This document shows positions 12,811 through 26,651 of a stretch of 64,000 bases of DNA, one piece after another; the first letter of the stretch is position 1; each line of letters begins with the position of its first letter. The stretch covers positions 124,001 through 188,000 of the forward strand of contig NC_134298.1 of NCBI RefSeq assembly GCF_949628215.1. The letters run 5' to 3'. Under the pieces are notes generated by a model that did not search any database, was not told the DNA's origin, and saw nothing but the letters and a program-made list of their open reading frames with translations. Made by a program: the position numbers and the translations under genes. The DNA comes from Phalacrocorax aristotelis (taxonomy: Eukaryota; Chordata; Aves; Suliformes; Phalacrocoracidae).

Positions 12811-15363
12811 GTATGTCTTTTTTGACTGGAAGGCACTATGTGCAACTATGTTGTAAATAAAGCCTGTTTGGTGCCTTAGTGACAGCCCCCTGTTGGCTTT
12901 TTGTATTTGGACACTTCTTTTCAAAAAGAAATGCAGAAATAAAATATTTTCAATGGTATAAGCCTCACAGCGTTCCTTGAGGCATGTGTTATCTTACTGC
13001 TACATATTCCTTGGCATATGCTTTTTTTTTTAATAAAAAGCTCCTGAACAAACACTGTATCTTTTGTTGAACAGAGGAAACCCAAATTATTCCCATTCCA
13101 TTTATGCCGTGCAACTATTATGTAGAAAATTAGACTACAGCTTGCTTTCTAAAGAGAGGTAGGCCCAAAAGCAGATCTTTAAGCAAGATAATTTGTTGTG
13201 CTAAGGAACATTAGACGTGGGTGTAAATTAGTCAGAAAATGATCACAGATGGTAAGGAAGTGCACCTTATAAGAACTCATACACTATAACCAGAAAATTA
13301 TGCATAAGAGTATATATGAGGCATAACTAGAGAAAAGAAAGTACAAATTAAAGGTGGCCTTGCTCTTTGTTTGCAGTTTTCCCAACTGCACCCGCAACTT
13401 TCCCTGAGCCCATGATCACAACACATGGCTGGAGGAGCCTTGGAGCAAAGCACTTAAGAGACACCGTTCAGCTGCCCTCCACAAACTCTCCCTCCTCCCA
13501 AACCTGGCGATCCTGGCACACTGCCACCCTTTGAGCCCTGACCACCTCTTCCTTTAACGGCCACACTAGGGGTGGGAGGCAGAGTTCTCACCGTCTCCAG
13601 TATGAGCTGCCACACAAGAAGGTTTTGGCCCATGAGAAATAATAACCTGAGAAAACTAGCCCATTTCGCATTTCTGGAGGAACTGAGAACTCCATTCATT
13701 CCCTCTAACAGGCAGCAGCCCGCTGGAACTTCTCCAGGCTAAGAGGGAGTTCCCTGAATTTCTTTTTGAATGCTTCCTTATAGAGTTGTTCACCACCTCC
13801 CTCTCTACACCCTTCAGGCATGGGTCACCACTATATCCTTCCTCTGATCTGTTTTACATAAAATCCTGATGCTATGTCTTCCTAGTAGCTATGAAATTCA
13901 CCCACCCTTTCTACCTCAAATCACTGGCTCACAACTGCACTGTTAATTACTGACACCTCATTCTCTACAGGTTTCTGTGGAATTAGCTGTTATCTCCTGC
14001 TAGTCCAAAACATCCTCACAAAAAGCATCCTTTAGGCAACTAAATTTGCATTATTGTCTTTTCTCTTTTCTGTTCTAAAACTGTACTAAGATTTTACTCT
14101 TAGCGCCTCCCATACAATAGACCCCAAACATCATTGCTTGCAAGTTGTGTAGGGCAGCTGTTTTTAAAAGATCTTTTGAGACAGATACACATGTGATCTA
14201 AGTTGTTCCCAGGATGTTATCTGCAGTCCTGCTTTATTCTCACTTCACTTGGCTCTTACCCACTCAGCATTTTATCTCAGATCCTAAACGATAAACTCTC
14301 CAGGCAAACCTGCTGCTCCCCTCTGCTTTACCAGGCGTCAGGCATCCCTTTACACATAGGTAAGACTATGCAAACAGCATATACTTTGAAAGTACACAGG
14401 AAAAGGTGTTTGACAGCTGATATTTCACCATGTAAAGTCTGGGGCACAGTTTGTTACTGACAAGGTGAACAGGAATAGAATTGCAGCCCCAACAAGCAGT
14501 GCCAGGGGTGACAAACACAGCAGATCCCCTGGCTCGCTCCACAGGATCACAACAGAATAGGCAAGGCCAGCAGGTCCCTCAGGCCAGCCTTCTGCTCAAA
14601 GCACAACGCGGCTTGTATGGCCTTCCCAACAACCAAACGCATGCCTCGATGGCAGGAGAACCCCAACCACACCGTCTCCTGCAGAAGTAGACACATACAA
14701 ACCTCTGCACAGTTCTGATGTCTTCTTTTATTCATTAATTTATAAAGACAGGGCCTATCTGAAAACATTCCAGGCCAAATTCTTTAATTTCTGTTCACTG
14801 CAAGCCTAATTGCTTTCAGTGTGAATTTCCTGTAACTGTGATATTGATAATGAAATTACAGACTTTTCCCTTCGGAAAAAATCTGACATTTCCACTAAGA
14901 TTATGAAAAGAAATTAAACCATCAGAAGTTTCAAACACGGCACCAGCATACCAAAGCAATAAATGCACACTGTGTGAACTGGCATCCCCTCCACCTCTCC
15001 AAAACTGTATTTAGATTGTGGCCCTAGAAAAATACAGTGTGAAAACAGCATTTGTCCAGAGAAAAGACTGAAGATACACACCTTTCAGTTATATGAAAGG
15101 GGGCATCCTCCTGATTTGCTATTAAGTGCACAATCCTATACAATTTTTTAAAATCTGATACAATATCTTCAGAATTACAAGTTTTGTTCTGTCAGAAATT
15201 ACTCAACAGGACAACATCAGTTTGAAACAGCAGCATTTCTAAACAGATCTTTCAGTTCTATCATTCGGCTCTTTGGAGTACTGTTTAGCAATATAGAAGA
15301 GGAAAACTCTAAGTAGTCACAAATTTAAAAATCAGAATTAGCTCTCATAGTGAATGAATCCCA

Positions 15364-15615
15364 TTCATAGAAGCATTTGTAGGAAGGGTCCAACCAAAAG
15401 GTCAGCTAGTCCAACCTCCCACTTTAAGCTATAGCTTAACCACCACTAAACCAGATCAGTCACAGGTTTACACAGCAAAATCTTGAAAACCTCCAAGTAC
15501 AGAGACTCCAGAATGTCTGGGCAACCCCTTCTGGTGCTGTACTACCCTCATAGTAGATTTTTTTTTTCCCCCTCCTCTAAAGTTCTGCCCAAACCTCTCA
15601 AACTACACTTTATGG
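15364..15615 (-). mobile_element. Old CR1 3' end fragment
   Basis: CATAGAAGCATTTGTAGGAAG, TAGTCCAACCTCCC and GTCTGGGCAACCCCTTC are degraded versions of the CR1 3' end in minus orientation. A T10 tract interrupts it near 15560. Confidence 0.7.
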
Positions 15616-15624
15616 GCATCGCTC

Positions 15625-15792
15625 AACTCTGGTGAGATTGCATCTGGAGTACAGTTCCTGCTGGGTGGCCTAGTTCAAAAAAGAGGCTCAGAAGCTTGCT
15701 AAAGTACGTTGGAGGACCACCTCTGCGGTGGCAGCACTTGATCTAAAGGAAAGGTTGAGGGAGCTGAGCTTATTTAGTCTGGTTGAGAAGAG
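15625..15792 (+). mobile_element. CR1 fragment in the opposite orientation
   Basis: Plus-strand text (CATCTGGAGTACAG, then GGTTGAGGGAGCTGAGC, then TTTAGTCTGGTTGAGAAGAG) matches the LVRPHLEY ... ERLRELGLFSLEK region of CR1 ORF2. Its orientation is opposite to the CR1 pieces on both sides. Confidence 0.75.
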
Positions 15793-15924
15793 TATAAGGA
15801 ACAATCCAAAAGTTCCTCCAAGTTTTGATGGATAACGTCAAAGAGGGGGCCAAACTCTTCCAGGCAATATAACAAGGTCCAGAAATCTCTTGCAACCAGT
15901 ATTTCTATGCTGCTACAACTCCAA

Positions 15925-16480
15925 GGAAAAAAATTGGCCTCCATATTAACTCCTGGGGCACTCTGCTCGTGATCGGCCACCAACCCTTCAAGCCTGGCGG
16001 TATAGCCAGTTTTCAGGTGACCATTTAGCCAGCCCATACTTCCCAAGTTTCCACATGAGAACACTGCAAAAAGGTGTCAAAGCCATACCAAGGTCAAACC
16101 ATATTACAGCTTCACTGATCTCCCTTCATCTACATTACCGGGCCCTTTTCAATTAAAAAACAGTTAAGGTTAACAAACCAGAGCTTTCTTTTGATAAATC
16201 AATGCTGACTACTTCCAACTGCACGCTTGTTCTTTATGTGCTTGTAGCTGGCACTCCAAAGATGTTTAGCATGACCTTCCCAGGGACTAGAGTAAGTCTG
16301 ACCAACCTTAGTTCCCCAGGTCCTCCCTCTAATATTAAAGATGGGTGTAATCTTAGCTGTTCTCCAGTTGTCAGGGGCCTCCCTTAATAACTGTGATTTT
16401 CCAGCCTTGCAAAATCACATGGGCAACCTCTTTCACCATCATTGAGTGAAGCCCATCTGGCCCATGGGTTTGAACACGGA
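15925..16480 (-). mobile_element. CR1 fragment, reverse-transcriptase domain
   Basis: On the minus strand, segments correspond to the CR1 reverse transcriptase: the DDW/VTPI region near 16340-16400, the SLTSVPGK region near 16290, the AFDTV region near 16075-16090 and the VTSGVPQGS region near 15955. The frame is broken many times. It is an old copy. Confidence 0.8.
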
Positions 16481-19400
16481 AGAGGAGCAGGAGGGCACAT
16501 GACCTCCAAAGTGGACATGCCTTATTAGACCCTGCTTTGGAACAGGCGTGGAGAAAGATTCTACTCTCTATAAATACCAGGGACATAAAGCTGATTTAAT
16601 TCTCCTATTAGTGGTGTTTTCCGCTAATGCATAAACACACACGAGGAGAGTCTTATTGTTTTATTCTGAAATTAGGAAATTCTTCTGATTCCTTACAAGT
16701 CCCAACAGATGAATTAGTACATCATCTCTGCCATCACAAATGTGCCAGTGTGATCACAGCAAACGAATAATGTAAACAGGCATGATTTATTTCAAAGCTG
16801 TGAACTTTCACACACGACATTTTTTTTTAAATTCCTTGTGCTTGATGAACCTTGCCTTATCATGCTTCATTATACAATAGTTACCTCGCTTTGCATTATG
16901 CAAATCCTAGAAAAACCCTAGAAAATCTTAAATAGGTCACTTGCATAATTTCCAAGTTATGTCATGGGAAAAAAATAAATCACACAGTTGCCTTTTTTTA
17001 TTTTTAAATGTGCATGGAATGGTGAGAAGATTTGTTTACTGCTTCTGAGGGTTGCAGGAGAGCTTTTGTTAAAGTAAGATTTAAACTTGTTTAGGAAGTC
17101 CATTTTGATTTCTGAGCATTGTTACACGATTTATCATATTGGCAATAAACATCTGCAGCACACTCTATAACGGTTCCTTGGGACTTTATAGTGGGATATG
17201 CTGAGAATACATATGAAGAATACCACTAGGAAAAAGTCCCATTAGCTTAACAAGTTGCTAAGCCGAAACAGAAGCACTTTTTCTGTGTTGACATCGTTAA
17301 TTTAATTTTTCAAAAAGCTAAGCAACTGCATCACATTTTCTTTAAACAAATGAAAATATCTAACAGCCAGCAAATTCAGATATTTGGATGCAGGTGTCTG
17401 CACATCACATATGTTACTCCTAGTACGGATATTCAGGGGAAATACTTCAAGGCTTCAAAATGAAATTTAATACAAAAGATTGGGTGTGGGGTTTTTTAGT
17501 AAAAATAAAAAGTCAATAGCAAAATGACAACAGAGCTATCAGCATGTAGACAATAACTCTGCTGCTGACTAAAATTTAAACAGGTCAAGAAAGACTAAAG
17601 AATAAGTGCAATGAATAAGCCTGACTCATATCTGGATAAAACGGAGTATTACTTAGCACGGCTGGGAATAGACTTTGATGTAAGACTACAAGAAGTGTGA
17701 GGAGAGGTTAAAGCTTTCTAAGTCACCCTGCAGTTAGTAGTAAGAGGGTGAAACGAGAGTCATCTACATGGGTTTCTACCCCACTGCAGAACAGGCACTA
17801 CCAATTCACTATCTCCTTGAAAAGTCATACTTAAACCAATACAAACTCACATTCTTAATGATAAGGGAATCACAGATTTAAATTCTTCATCTCAATTTTT
17901 CAGTTAATTATAAAACAACACATCCCTTTGAGGCAAAACAAGAAAATCCACTTTCTCTAGAAGATCAAGCCAAGGAAAAGCAATGCTACTGCATAGCAAA
18001 ACTCAAAGAGGGCATTATGATGCAACATCACCCTGCAACAGATAGGACACCTCCACTATTTTAAACTCCTGTGCAAAGCAACTGTATCAGGAGGGGATGC
18101 CTCTATTTCTTCCAGCCACCACCTAAACGCAGCACAATGCAATTACCATTTCACTACAAGACACCTTCCGGCACAGAATTTGGGAAGCCAACACCTCCCT
18201 AGCGTACAAACCCCTTCAGAGCCCAGCTCTAGCTTTTCTGCAGGTGTATTAGGTAAGAGCTGTGCACCTCTCCACTGCCTTTCTCTTATCTGTTTCTGGA
18301 GCACAGTAACTTAGTGTCACACCTTAAACTTGACTCTTCCAAAAGCACGGTCACATCCCAGCATGAGCTGGGGCCTATAGCCAATGCACCAGCCTCTTAC
18401 TTGGAAGGTAAATTGAGGAAGAGCATTACTAACCAGTGGAATACCAAGTTTGATAGAAGTGGCATCTTTCAACTCTTACTATTTCTTAAGATTCACTATG
18501 TATCTTTAAATCCTGAAAATAGTAGACGACAAATCAATGATTATGTGTCACAGAGAATATATCAGAAAATGGTAAAAAATTGTGTCTCACCAAGCACGGC
18601 GAATACATGAGCCCAGAGCCTTGATCAAGACTAAGTTCATGTCTCGCTTTTTGCATAATGTCTTTACCTAGCAGCTTTCCAGAAGTGAAGATACCTTCAG
18701 TTTGTAGCACTTGGGAGATTTCAAGGTGTGCACATGCTGAACATAAATGATTTCTGCATCTTGAACTCTTTAATTGGCATAATGACAATAATACAGGTGT
18801 GTTTGCATGAGTAAGAAGTCACAACATTTCAGTCAATGTCCACATGCGTGCCCAGCCAGCCACAGTAGATGCCTGGTAACTTGTGTTAGGATTAACTGTT
18901 TGTGAAAAGTTCACCTCGTCTGTGGGATTGTCAGAGACACATCACTTAAATTCCACAACACTGAAACTCATAGCCCTGAATATACTGCTATCATTATAAT
19001 ATGACTTGGAGGAGAGGCGGGGCGAGGTGCAGTGTCCTGTAACAGCTGATCCCAGACTCCACCCTGAAAAGAGGGATCTTTTTACTTTCATACCAACAGA
19101 GCAAAATGTTCTAACTCCAAAGCATCACAGTGGCTGCAGATTAGCTACAGATGATCATAGGCATTACTACCAGCCTGATTTCCCAGAACTACCCAGTTAG
19201 ACTCCCCATGATCCTGGAAATGAAAGTCACTTGACCTATCAGCTTTATTTCCTGCCCCTTTTAGGCCCTTTTATTAGTAATGGCATGTAGCTGCTCACGA
19301 CACACTGGCTCCCAGAAAACCCAGTCCTGCTTCCTTTGTCACCATGAGTTAAGAACTGAAATTCCCAGGTCCTACAAACACAGTTGGTTTCCACTTACAA

Positions 19401-22014
19401 TTCCAAGTTCACAGCTCTGTCACAGTAAAGGCAACATTTTATTCCAAAAGCACTAATAAGACTCTTTTCCAGGGGATTGCCTAGCAGACTTCAGTTTGCC
19501 ACAGAGGCACATTTATTCTCTCCTGCATTATTGCTGTTACAGAGTAAGCCTCTGTGGAGGATTTAAATTTAAAGATATGTTTTGCTTATTGAAACCTAAC
19601 TGTACAAAACCTCTTATTGACATGTATTTGAAGGAAAAGATATGGAACAGGATACAGCTGCAGGACAGATGCCGAAGTACCTCTGGGGAGCTGAGACATA
19701 GTCAACAAGCATTAGACAGGAACCAGGATTAGCCTTGAACTCGGGTATGAAGAGGCCAGGTAGCAACACACTTGTTGGGACTGAAGGGCAAAGGTGCCAA
19801 GGAAGGAAAAGCCCTGCTTCTGATGGGAAACTAGTAGAACCTACAAAGGAAAACTTATCCAGAACGTGTACAAGACGTTTCAATGGGATCATCATAGCCT
19901 GCTAGCATATTACCTACACACAATGGATTCCTGACTGCTTTTTCCTCTTTGCTTCCATGAGTCTACAACATACGCCTTCCACTCTGTCAAACGTCATGCG
20001 ATACCTTTTAGCTTACACCCACCATCTGATCTTTCCTACTGCCATCTCCTTTCTGCCAGCAGAACAACATGGTTTCATCATGTCTCTTGGAACCCATTAA
20101 TGCCACTTTCTCATTTCCCAGAGAGTGTTTCTACAGGACGACAGCAAGGTATTCCTCCCCTTCAAATGCTATGCGCATTTGCCTATGGTCTGCTCAAAGC
20201 TGCCCGCTTTCTGCACTGCAAATCAGACACCAAATTCAAGAACTGCACACAGTATTTTAGCACAGAGCAGAGAAAAAGCCTAGCCTAAGCATTACCTATG
20301 TTGATTTGATTCAGACTGAACCTTGACAGATTTTCAGTCTGGATAAAATTTTGATACGAAAGACTTAAAATAGTTAAGGCAGTTTTCTTAAGTACAGTTA
20401 CACTGGATGCTACAACCCCTCTATTTAAATTTACCAAGTTAAGAATACTCAGCTAATTAAGCAGTCTGATTAGCCAAGAATTAAGTACTTTATAGCAGCA
20501 CTGAAGATCAAACTGACAAAGCTGACAGTACCCTGTTGCACCCAGATACAGCAGGATGTAAAAATATACTAAATGAAAAGATAAATATATTACACAGAAC
20601 TATGCTCGGACAGCAGGAAGATTGCAAACTGACTCAAAACTTGGCAAGTACCAGAATCAGGGCTGCCTGTATACCTAGAAAATAGGAAACATGTTTGAGG
20701 CAACTTCACAAAAAGCTGATCACAAGCTGTTTGACCTGTACCCTGGGCAAGGGCAAGGATGCAAGTCACTCTAACTGCAAAGGCAGGCTTGGAAGTTAAA
20801 GGCAGTCTTAATTTACATTCAGGACTGGCCAGCTATATAAAGGTTAGTGAGTATAGTGCAGATATATGGGACTGATAAGTCTGACAACTGCAGGCTGGTA
20901 AGTTGGACGCCAACAGTATTCACGGTTTCTGAAAACATGTTGAAACAATGTGGTAAAAGCAAGTCAGTATTACCTTGAACATGCACATCTGGAACTAGTT
21001 TGTGACCCAGTGTTATCTGAAAGATTCTCCTACCTATGCTATACCACAGCATATTTAGACAGTCTTTAATCTCCTTTGAGGGGACCAAAGTCCTTTAAAG
21101 ATTTCTGGATTAGCATTGTTTATGAAGTAGAGTGTCATCACCTTTAGATCAATACAAACATGCCAGATTACCTTACAGCATCAGTTATTTGAACATTTAA
21201 TTAGGTCTGTTCTATATTATAGATTGTTATATGGAATTCAGTATCAATGTTATCTTCCACGAAGCATAGCCTGTGAAGTTAAACATTCCGAGACAAGGAA
21301 GCAACAGAATGGGCTAAATGAAGACATGGAAGAAAAAAACTCTCACTGAATTTGTGGCATACTTGTAAGTAAAGTTAATTATGTGTAGAAGTGTGGCCAT
21401 TCTGGACCTTTACGGTTAAACATACAAGTTTATATTCTATCCCTGAACTTGATTTTCTTTTTAGGCACAATTACCTTCCAGGATGAAGAAATCTTATTTG
21501 GAGTACAGAATCCTGTAATAAAATGTTTGTAGTTATGGAGCCACATGGGTATTTTAAAACACTATACCAGTGTTAACTAATAAGGAACAATAGCAGCTAT
21601 TTAACAGTCTTGAGGTTTCGTCCAACTCCCTTTAAAAACAGCAGCAGTACTTCCCCATGTAAGCAGGCCTTTAGCAACACGCAAGGTTTTTGGTTGAGCA
21701 AGAAACATATTATAAAGTTCTATATGAATATTCACAAGTCTCCTGTGGACATGCTCATGCTCTGCAACTTCATGCCTTTGTGTCACTGACCTTAAAGGCA
21801 TGAAGAAGAGACATATTTATGAAATGGGCACACTCACAGAAAAAAATCGGTTGCATAATTGCATTCTCACAGAGGAAAGAGATGACATTTCTTCCAGAAG
21901 CAATTACATTAATGATGACTGTTAGAATTATGCCCCTCCAAAGAATAGAAATCCTACCTGAAATACACCTGCACACACAAAAAAAGCCATTCTAACAAAG
22001 ATTTCTCCCACTTC

Positions 22015-22384
22015 TCTGAGCAACGTGTGCCAGTGGCTCTCCACCCTCATTATGAAAAAATTTCTTCCTTATATCTAGTCTAAATCTACCCTCTTTTAGT
22101 TTAAAACCGTTACCCCTTGTCCTATTACCACAGGCCCTACTAAAAAGTCTGTCCCCGTCTTTCATATTAGCCCCCTTTAAGTACGGAAAGGCTGCAACAA
22201 GGTCTTCCCGCAGCCTTCTCTTCTCCAGGCTGAGCAACCCCAGCTGCCTCGGCCTGGCCTCACAGCAGAGGGGCTCCAGCCCTCGGACCATTTTTGTGCC
22301 CTCCTCTGGACCCGCTCCAGCAGGTCCACGTCCTTCTTGTGCTGAGGACCCCAGAGCTGGACGCAGCGCTGCAGGGGGGGTCTT
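22015..22384 (-). mobile_element. CR1 LINE fragment lacking its 3' tail
   Basis: The minus strand is well preserved and shows ERVQRRAQK, then the RRLRED...AAFPYLKG block and GRFRLDIRKKFF. It ends near the ARVAQR-type segment, without the usual CR1 3' terminal repeat. The insertion is younger than the 15.4-16.5 kb cluster judging by how well it matches the family pattern. Confidence 0.9.
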
Positions 22385-24280
22385 TTGAGGTCTCTCACTT
22401 GAAACAAAGATTTCATCATGCAAACTTTCACCATCTTTCTGAAACCGCGGCAAAAAGGAATCAACATATAAAAGGTGTCCATCAGCTGCCATTACAGGAT
22501 TATTGAGGCTTTTAAACATGACGTTGTGGGAAATGCATCATACATTCAGAAAGACAGGGGGAAGAGGAGGCAGATAGAGAAGGGCACTGATAACTAAGCC
22601 AGCTATTAGCTGCATTATCTGACAGGTGTTTGTTCTTATTTAGTCCTGACTCAGTGATCCCAAAATGCTTTAGAGGCACCTCAGGGAGTCAAGCTCCCTG
22701 CTGTTAAAGTGACAGTGACTCAGTAAATGGGTTCCTTATGTACATGCCAGCATACTCTGCACCTGCCTGCATGATTACACCACAACCGTGTCAAAAAAAT
22801 TAGAAGAGCTCCTATTAGAACAGAAAAGAATCATCTGCAATTCTTACCCCTGAGTTCCTTTATAACTACGGAGGCCCCATCTTAAAAATATTACTTAAAT
22901 CAAGATCCTTTTATTACAGAGGTGTTAGGCTTAAAGGCTTTTATGTTTATATCTGTACAATAAGTGAAAGATATAAATAATCCAAGTAACCAAAACCACT
23001 CATCGCTAATTAGCTTAACCAGTTTCACCAGTGGCTAAAAAGCATGCTGGAATCTTTCACAGTACTAAAAAAAAACCACAACCCACAGCAACACAATGAA
23101 GAACAACGACTGAATGTAATGCAGAAGTCTCTGTGAAAGGTAACAAAGCGCTTAACTCTGATCTATAATGTGATTTTCCAGGTAGATTCAGGGTCTTCAC
23201 ATACTGCATCCATAGTGGGAAGGAGACCAAATCATAGCTACAGAAATAATATCTGCTTATAATTCAAATTAAAGAACATTACGTAGTTTCAAGGCAATAT
23301 GACATTACCCTCCCCAATAATAGACGAGTTCACATTTATCACTCCACCTCCAGTCCATATTGAAGGAAACAAACAAAAAAACCTGAGTTCCTCAAAATTA
23401 TGGCAGACTTAAATCTAAAATCGATGTTGACTTCACGAGTAATTGTTCCCGTTTAATTTCTTGTACAATTTAAAGTGATATTTTACGATATATGCCTCCC
23501 ACATGAAACTCATGCCAGCAAACATTCCCCATCACTTCCACAAAAAGTAGGTGGGGTGGGGAAGAGTGGGATTAAGAGACCTCTGATTCCTCTGATGGGT
23601 GCTGGAACCCAGGCCCACAGCATCCAATGAACAGGCTACCTGGCAGCTTGGCCACTTGGTGTATCACCTCCCCTTGCATACTTCAAACACCTCAGCTAAC
23701 CCACAGACCAAAGCTGGCATCAGTTTTAATTGTCACAGATTTAATCTCTCAGAGGAAAGAAAAGTATAATATAAATAAAGCCTCACATATAGGCAAGACA
23801 CTACAGACATAAGCAAGGCTGTACACTATAGGTTTCATTTACAGAACAAACTGGGAGAAAACACTTGACAAAGCAACACAATTAAGTGAGTCCCTGAGTA
23901 ACAGCAAACTGGGCAAGAGATTGGAGCAAGTATCATTGTTTAAGGTATGAATATCAACTATTTTAACAACATGAAAAAATTTTAAATCACATTGTGGTTA
24001 TAATTAATTTTTTGAAGTTTACCCATTCAGAGAAGTGATGTTTACTTAAATTATTCTGTTTACCTGAAGATTCATGTGCAGGCTGGTCTGTAAAGCCAGG
24101 CCAGACTCTGGAGCTATTTAATTTCTAAACAGGGCATCTATTTTTACTGCTTTGCAAATGACTATTAAGCAGGATACCTGGAAAATAATTTGTTTTTCAT
24201 TTTGAGAGCGAGCTTCAGCAAACACATACGTAAAACTGACAGTCAGCTGATGACTTCCTTGACCCTTGTAATTTCTAGGT

Positions 24281-24464
24281 TTGAGTCCAAGTCAGACTTC
24301 GCAGTGAACATAAAAAGCTGTAAGAAAATACTAGTAGGGAAAAGTTTAAGTAATCTACATCTGTCTGCAGCAAGCTATCTATCAGAGCCAGCTTTAAGAG
24401 ATAAACAGCGATGCCTAGACAGTATTAAAACTAGTGAAACACAGGATCCTGAAGAAAGTCACTG
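24281..24464 (+). CDS. Weak internal-exon candidate, unidentified
   Basis: The acceptor-like TTGTAATTTCTAG is followed by an open frame (FESKSDFAVNIKSCKKILVG and onward, ending TQDPEESHW) and a modest donor CACTG|GTAAAAAA. The residues are polar and serine-rich, as in large disordered proteins. It does not connect in phase with any other candidate in the window and I do not recognise it. A chance open frame is quite possible. Confidence 0.15.
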
Positions 24465-26651
24465 GTAAAAAAAGGGAAACCCCCTCTATTTTTGTGTGCT
24501 TTAAATGAATCTTCTACACAAAAGTCAGGTAATGTAAAGTGCTACAAAGCTCCACATAAGCAGATTAGAAAGTTTAGAGAGGTCTTTGAAACATGTGGTT
24601 CTTAAAGAACAGAACAGTTGAAACAATGTTCTGACAATGTTTCAAGGAATATTGCATGGAAGTTTCCCGTGGATGGCTTTTCTCCCCGAGACACGGTACT
24701 GCAGCATCATTTCTGATTGTACAAACAGAACACAAATACAACAATTAGCCACATTCTCAGCTGAAGTAAATTGCTGTACTTGCACTGAAATTAAAAGTTT
24801 TAAATATATTTAAAAGAAGTGACTGCTCTTTCATAACCATCAGAATTGCTTTTGCAAGCAATATTTTCACCTTGGCAGCTGTGAAGTTAACTGAGGCCCA
24901 CCGTAGATTAACACCCAAGAGCAGTAACAAGCAACTAGTCATGAAAGACCGCGGGAACAAAATATAACAGCAGTTCTCACTGTTGTGCAGCAGCAACGAA
25001 TTCAACAGGGCAGGTGACAGCCTTTAAGTAGCAGACTAGTTAACTAACCAAGAAATGTGGGTCAAATTCCCTTTTACTCGTGCCGGTGCAAATTAGTAGG
25101 AATTCCACCGCAGCCGGTGGCGACACACTGACATACTGGCAGGGCTGTCAGTCTTTGGCCAATGCCTGTGTGCAATTACAGTCTACAGCAGGGTGCAGTG
25201 GCAGTCTACTTGCACTTTCTTCACACCCCTGAATAAAACACAGAATTATCTATCCCATCACAGTTATGTAGCTTAATTCCCAAATTCCACTTTGTTTACA
25301 TCTTAAACATGATTGAGTATTATTACAACCTTGAATTGTCTAGTATAGTTCAATTGATTAGGACAGGGCAATGTGAGCTCTACTACTTCTGTAGTATTGA
25401 CCTTCAGTCTAGGTAATCATTTTTGCTGTCAAAAATTGACTAGCTAACCATTGACCAAGTCAGAGTAACACGGTCTTTGACCTAAAATTAAGAATCCTCA
25501 ACAATGAAAAAATACTGATAATACAGCACAAGTGGGATTAAAAATCTCGCCGTGTAATTGTATCTGTCCAGCTTAAGATGCAGCACGAAACAAGGAACGC
25601 ACAATTAATAAGACGACTGAGGGTAGTCACAAAGCTAGACACAGAGAGGTCTCTAAGTTACTCCTGCCAGAGGGTAACAAACTAACACAGTGTCACATAC
25701 ATGACTGCAACAAATGATGCAGAATTCCCTGACAGTGATTTCCACATTATTTATTACCATGTCAACTGTTAAGTCACCCACCAGTGATGTGTTTATGTCA
25801 CTTATTCACAGCATACAAAAGCATTCTTTGTAAAAACACTTCTACAGGCAAAACTTGTCTCTAATGACACACTCCATGAGGATTATCTCTACAGAGTGAC
25901 ATTAGGTTAGTAATGTCACTGTGTTGACTGACCGCTGGTTGTCACCTAACCAGAAATTATATCAATGTCCTCTCTCTTAACAGGAGTCTTTGAAGATATA
26001 CCATGGAATTTTCCAGTATGAGGAATAACAAAGTATAAGAGAAAATTCCATGGATATTGCAAGGTAAATTTAACATTATACTTTTATAAATGTAGTATGC
26101 TTTCGCAGTATGCAATATGGTACTTTTGTGGCCACAGATTTGAAAAGCTACGGTAGTTACTCCTGGGGGTGGGGGTTGCACAGGGAAAGGGGGAAGCAGG
26201 AAAAAGAGATCTATCCATTAAAATTTTCCTGCAATAGCATTGGACAGACCTTCTAAATGGCACAGGTTTTCTCTGCAGGAAAGGCAAGAAGAGTTAACCT
26301 CGCAGAGCAGAAGGCAGCTTAAGATATATATGCACACGCACTTTTGGCTTGGTGTCACACAGACATTTTTACCTTGTGTTACTTGCCACTGCTTCTCACT
26401 CAATATCCACCGAGAGAAGAATAACCACCCCTAGTGTGTTTAAAAACCAATAGAAATTGGCAGTGAAAACCACTCTTCCATTCCCAAACTAGTCCTCAGC
26501 TTAAAAAGGACATTTTGCAAGAAATCTGTATTTTGCCAGTTACATTTTTTTGCAAATAATTCTTAAAGCGCCAGGCATGTTTCAGCCAGTAGACAAATGG
26601 GGATCTTGTCCATTGGTTTGTACCTGTGAAAAGCCTCACATGTTCAAGGTG

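Larger units (their letters stand above)
12865..26645. other. Gene-poor AT-rich stretch with CR1 remnants
   Basis: Apart from the CR1 pieces at 15.4-16.5 and 22.0-22.4 kb and the weak candidate at 24281, nothing is recognisable. A moderately GC-rich patch at about 13380-13780 contains no coding signature I can name. Confidence 0.5.

Noticed and set aside
21992-22519. 175-residue minus-strand frame
   Set aside because: It is a chance read-through of a CR1 fragment, not a host gene.
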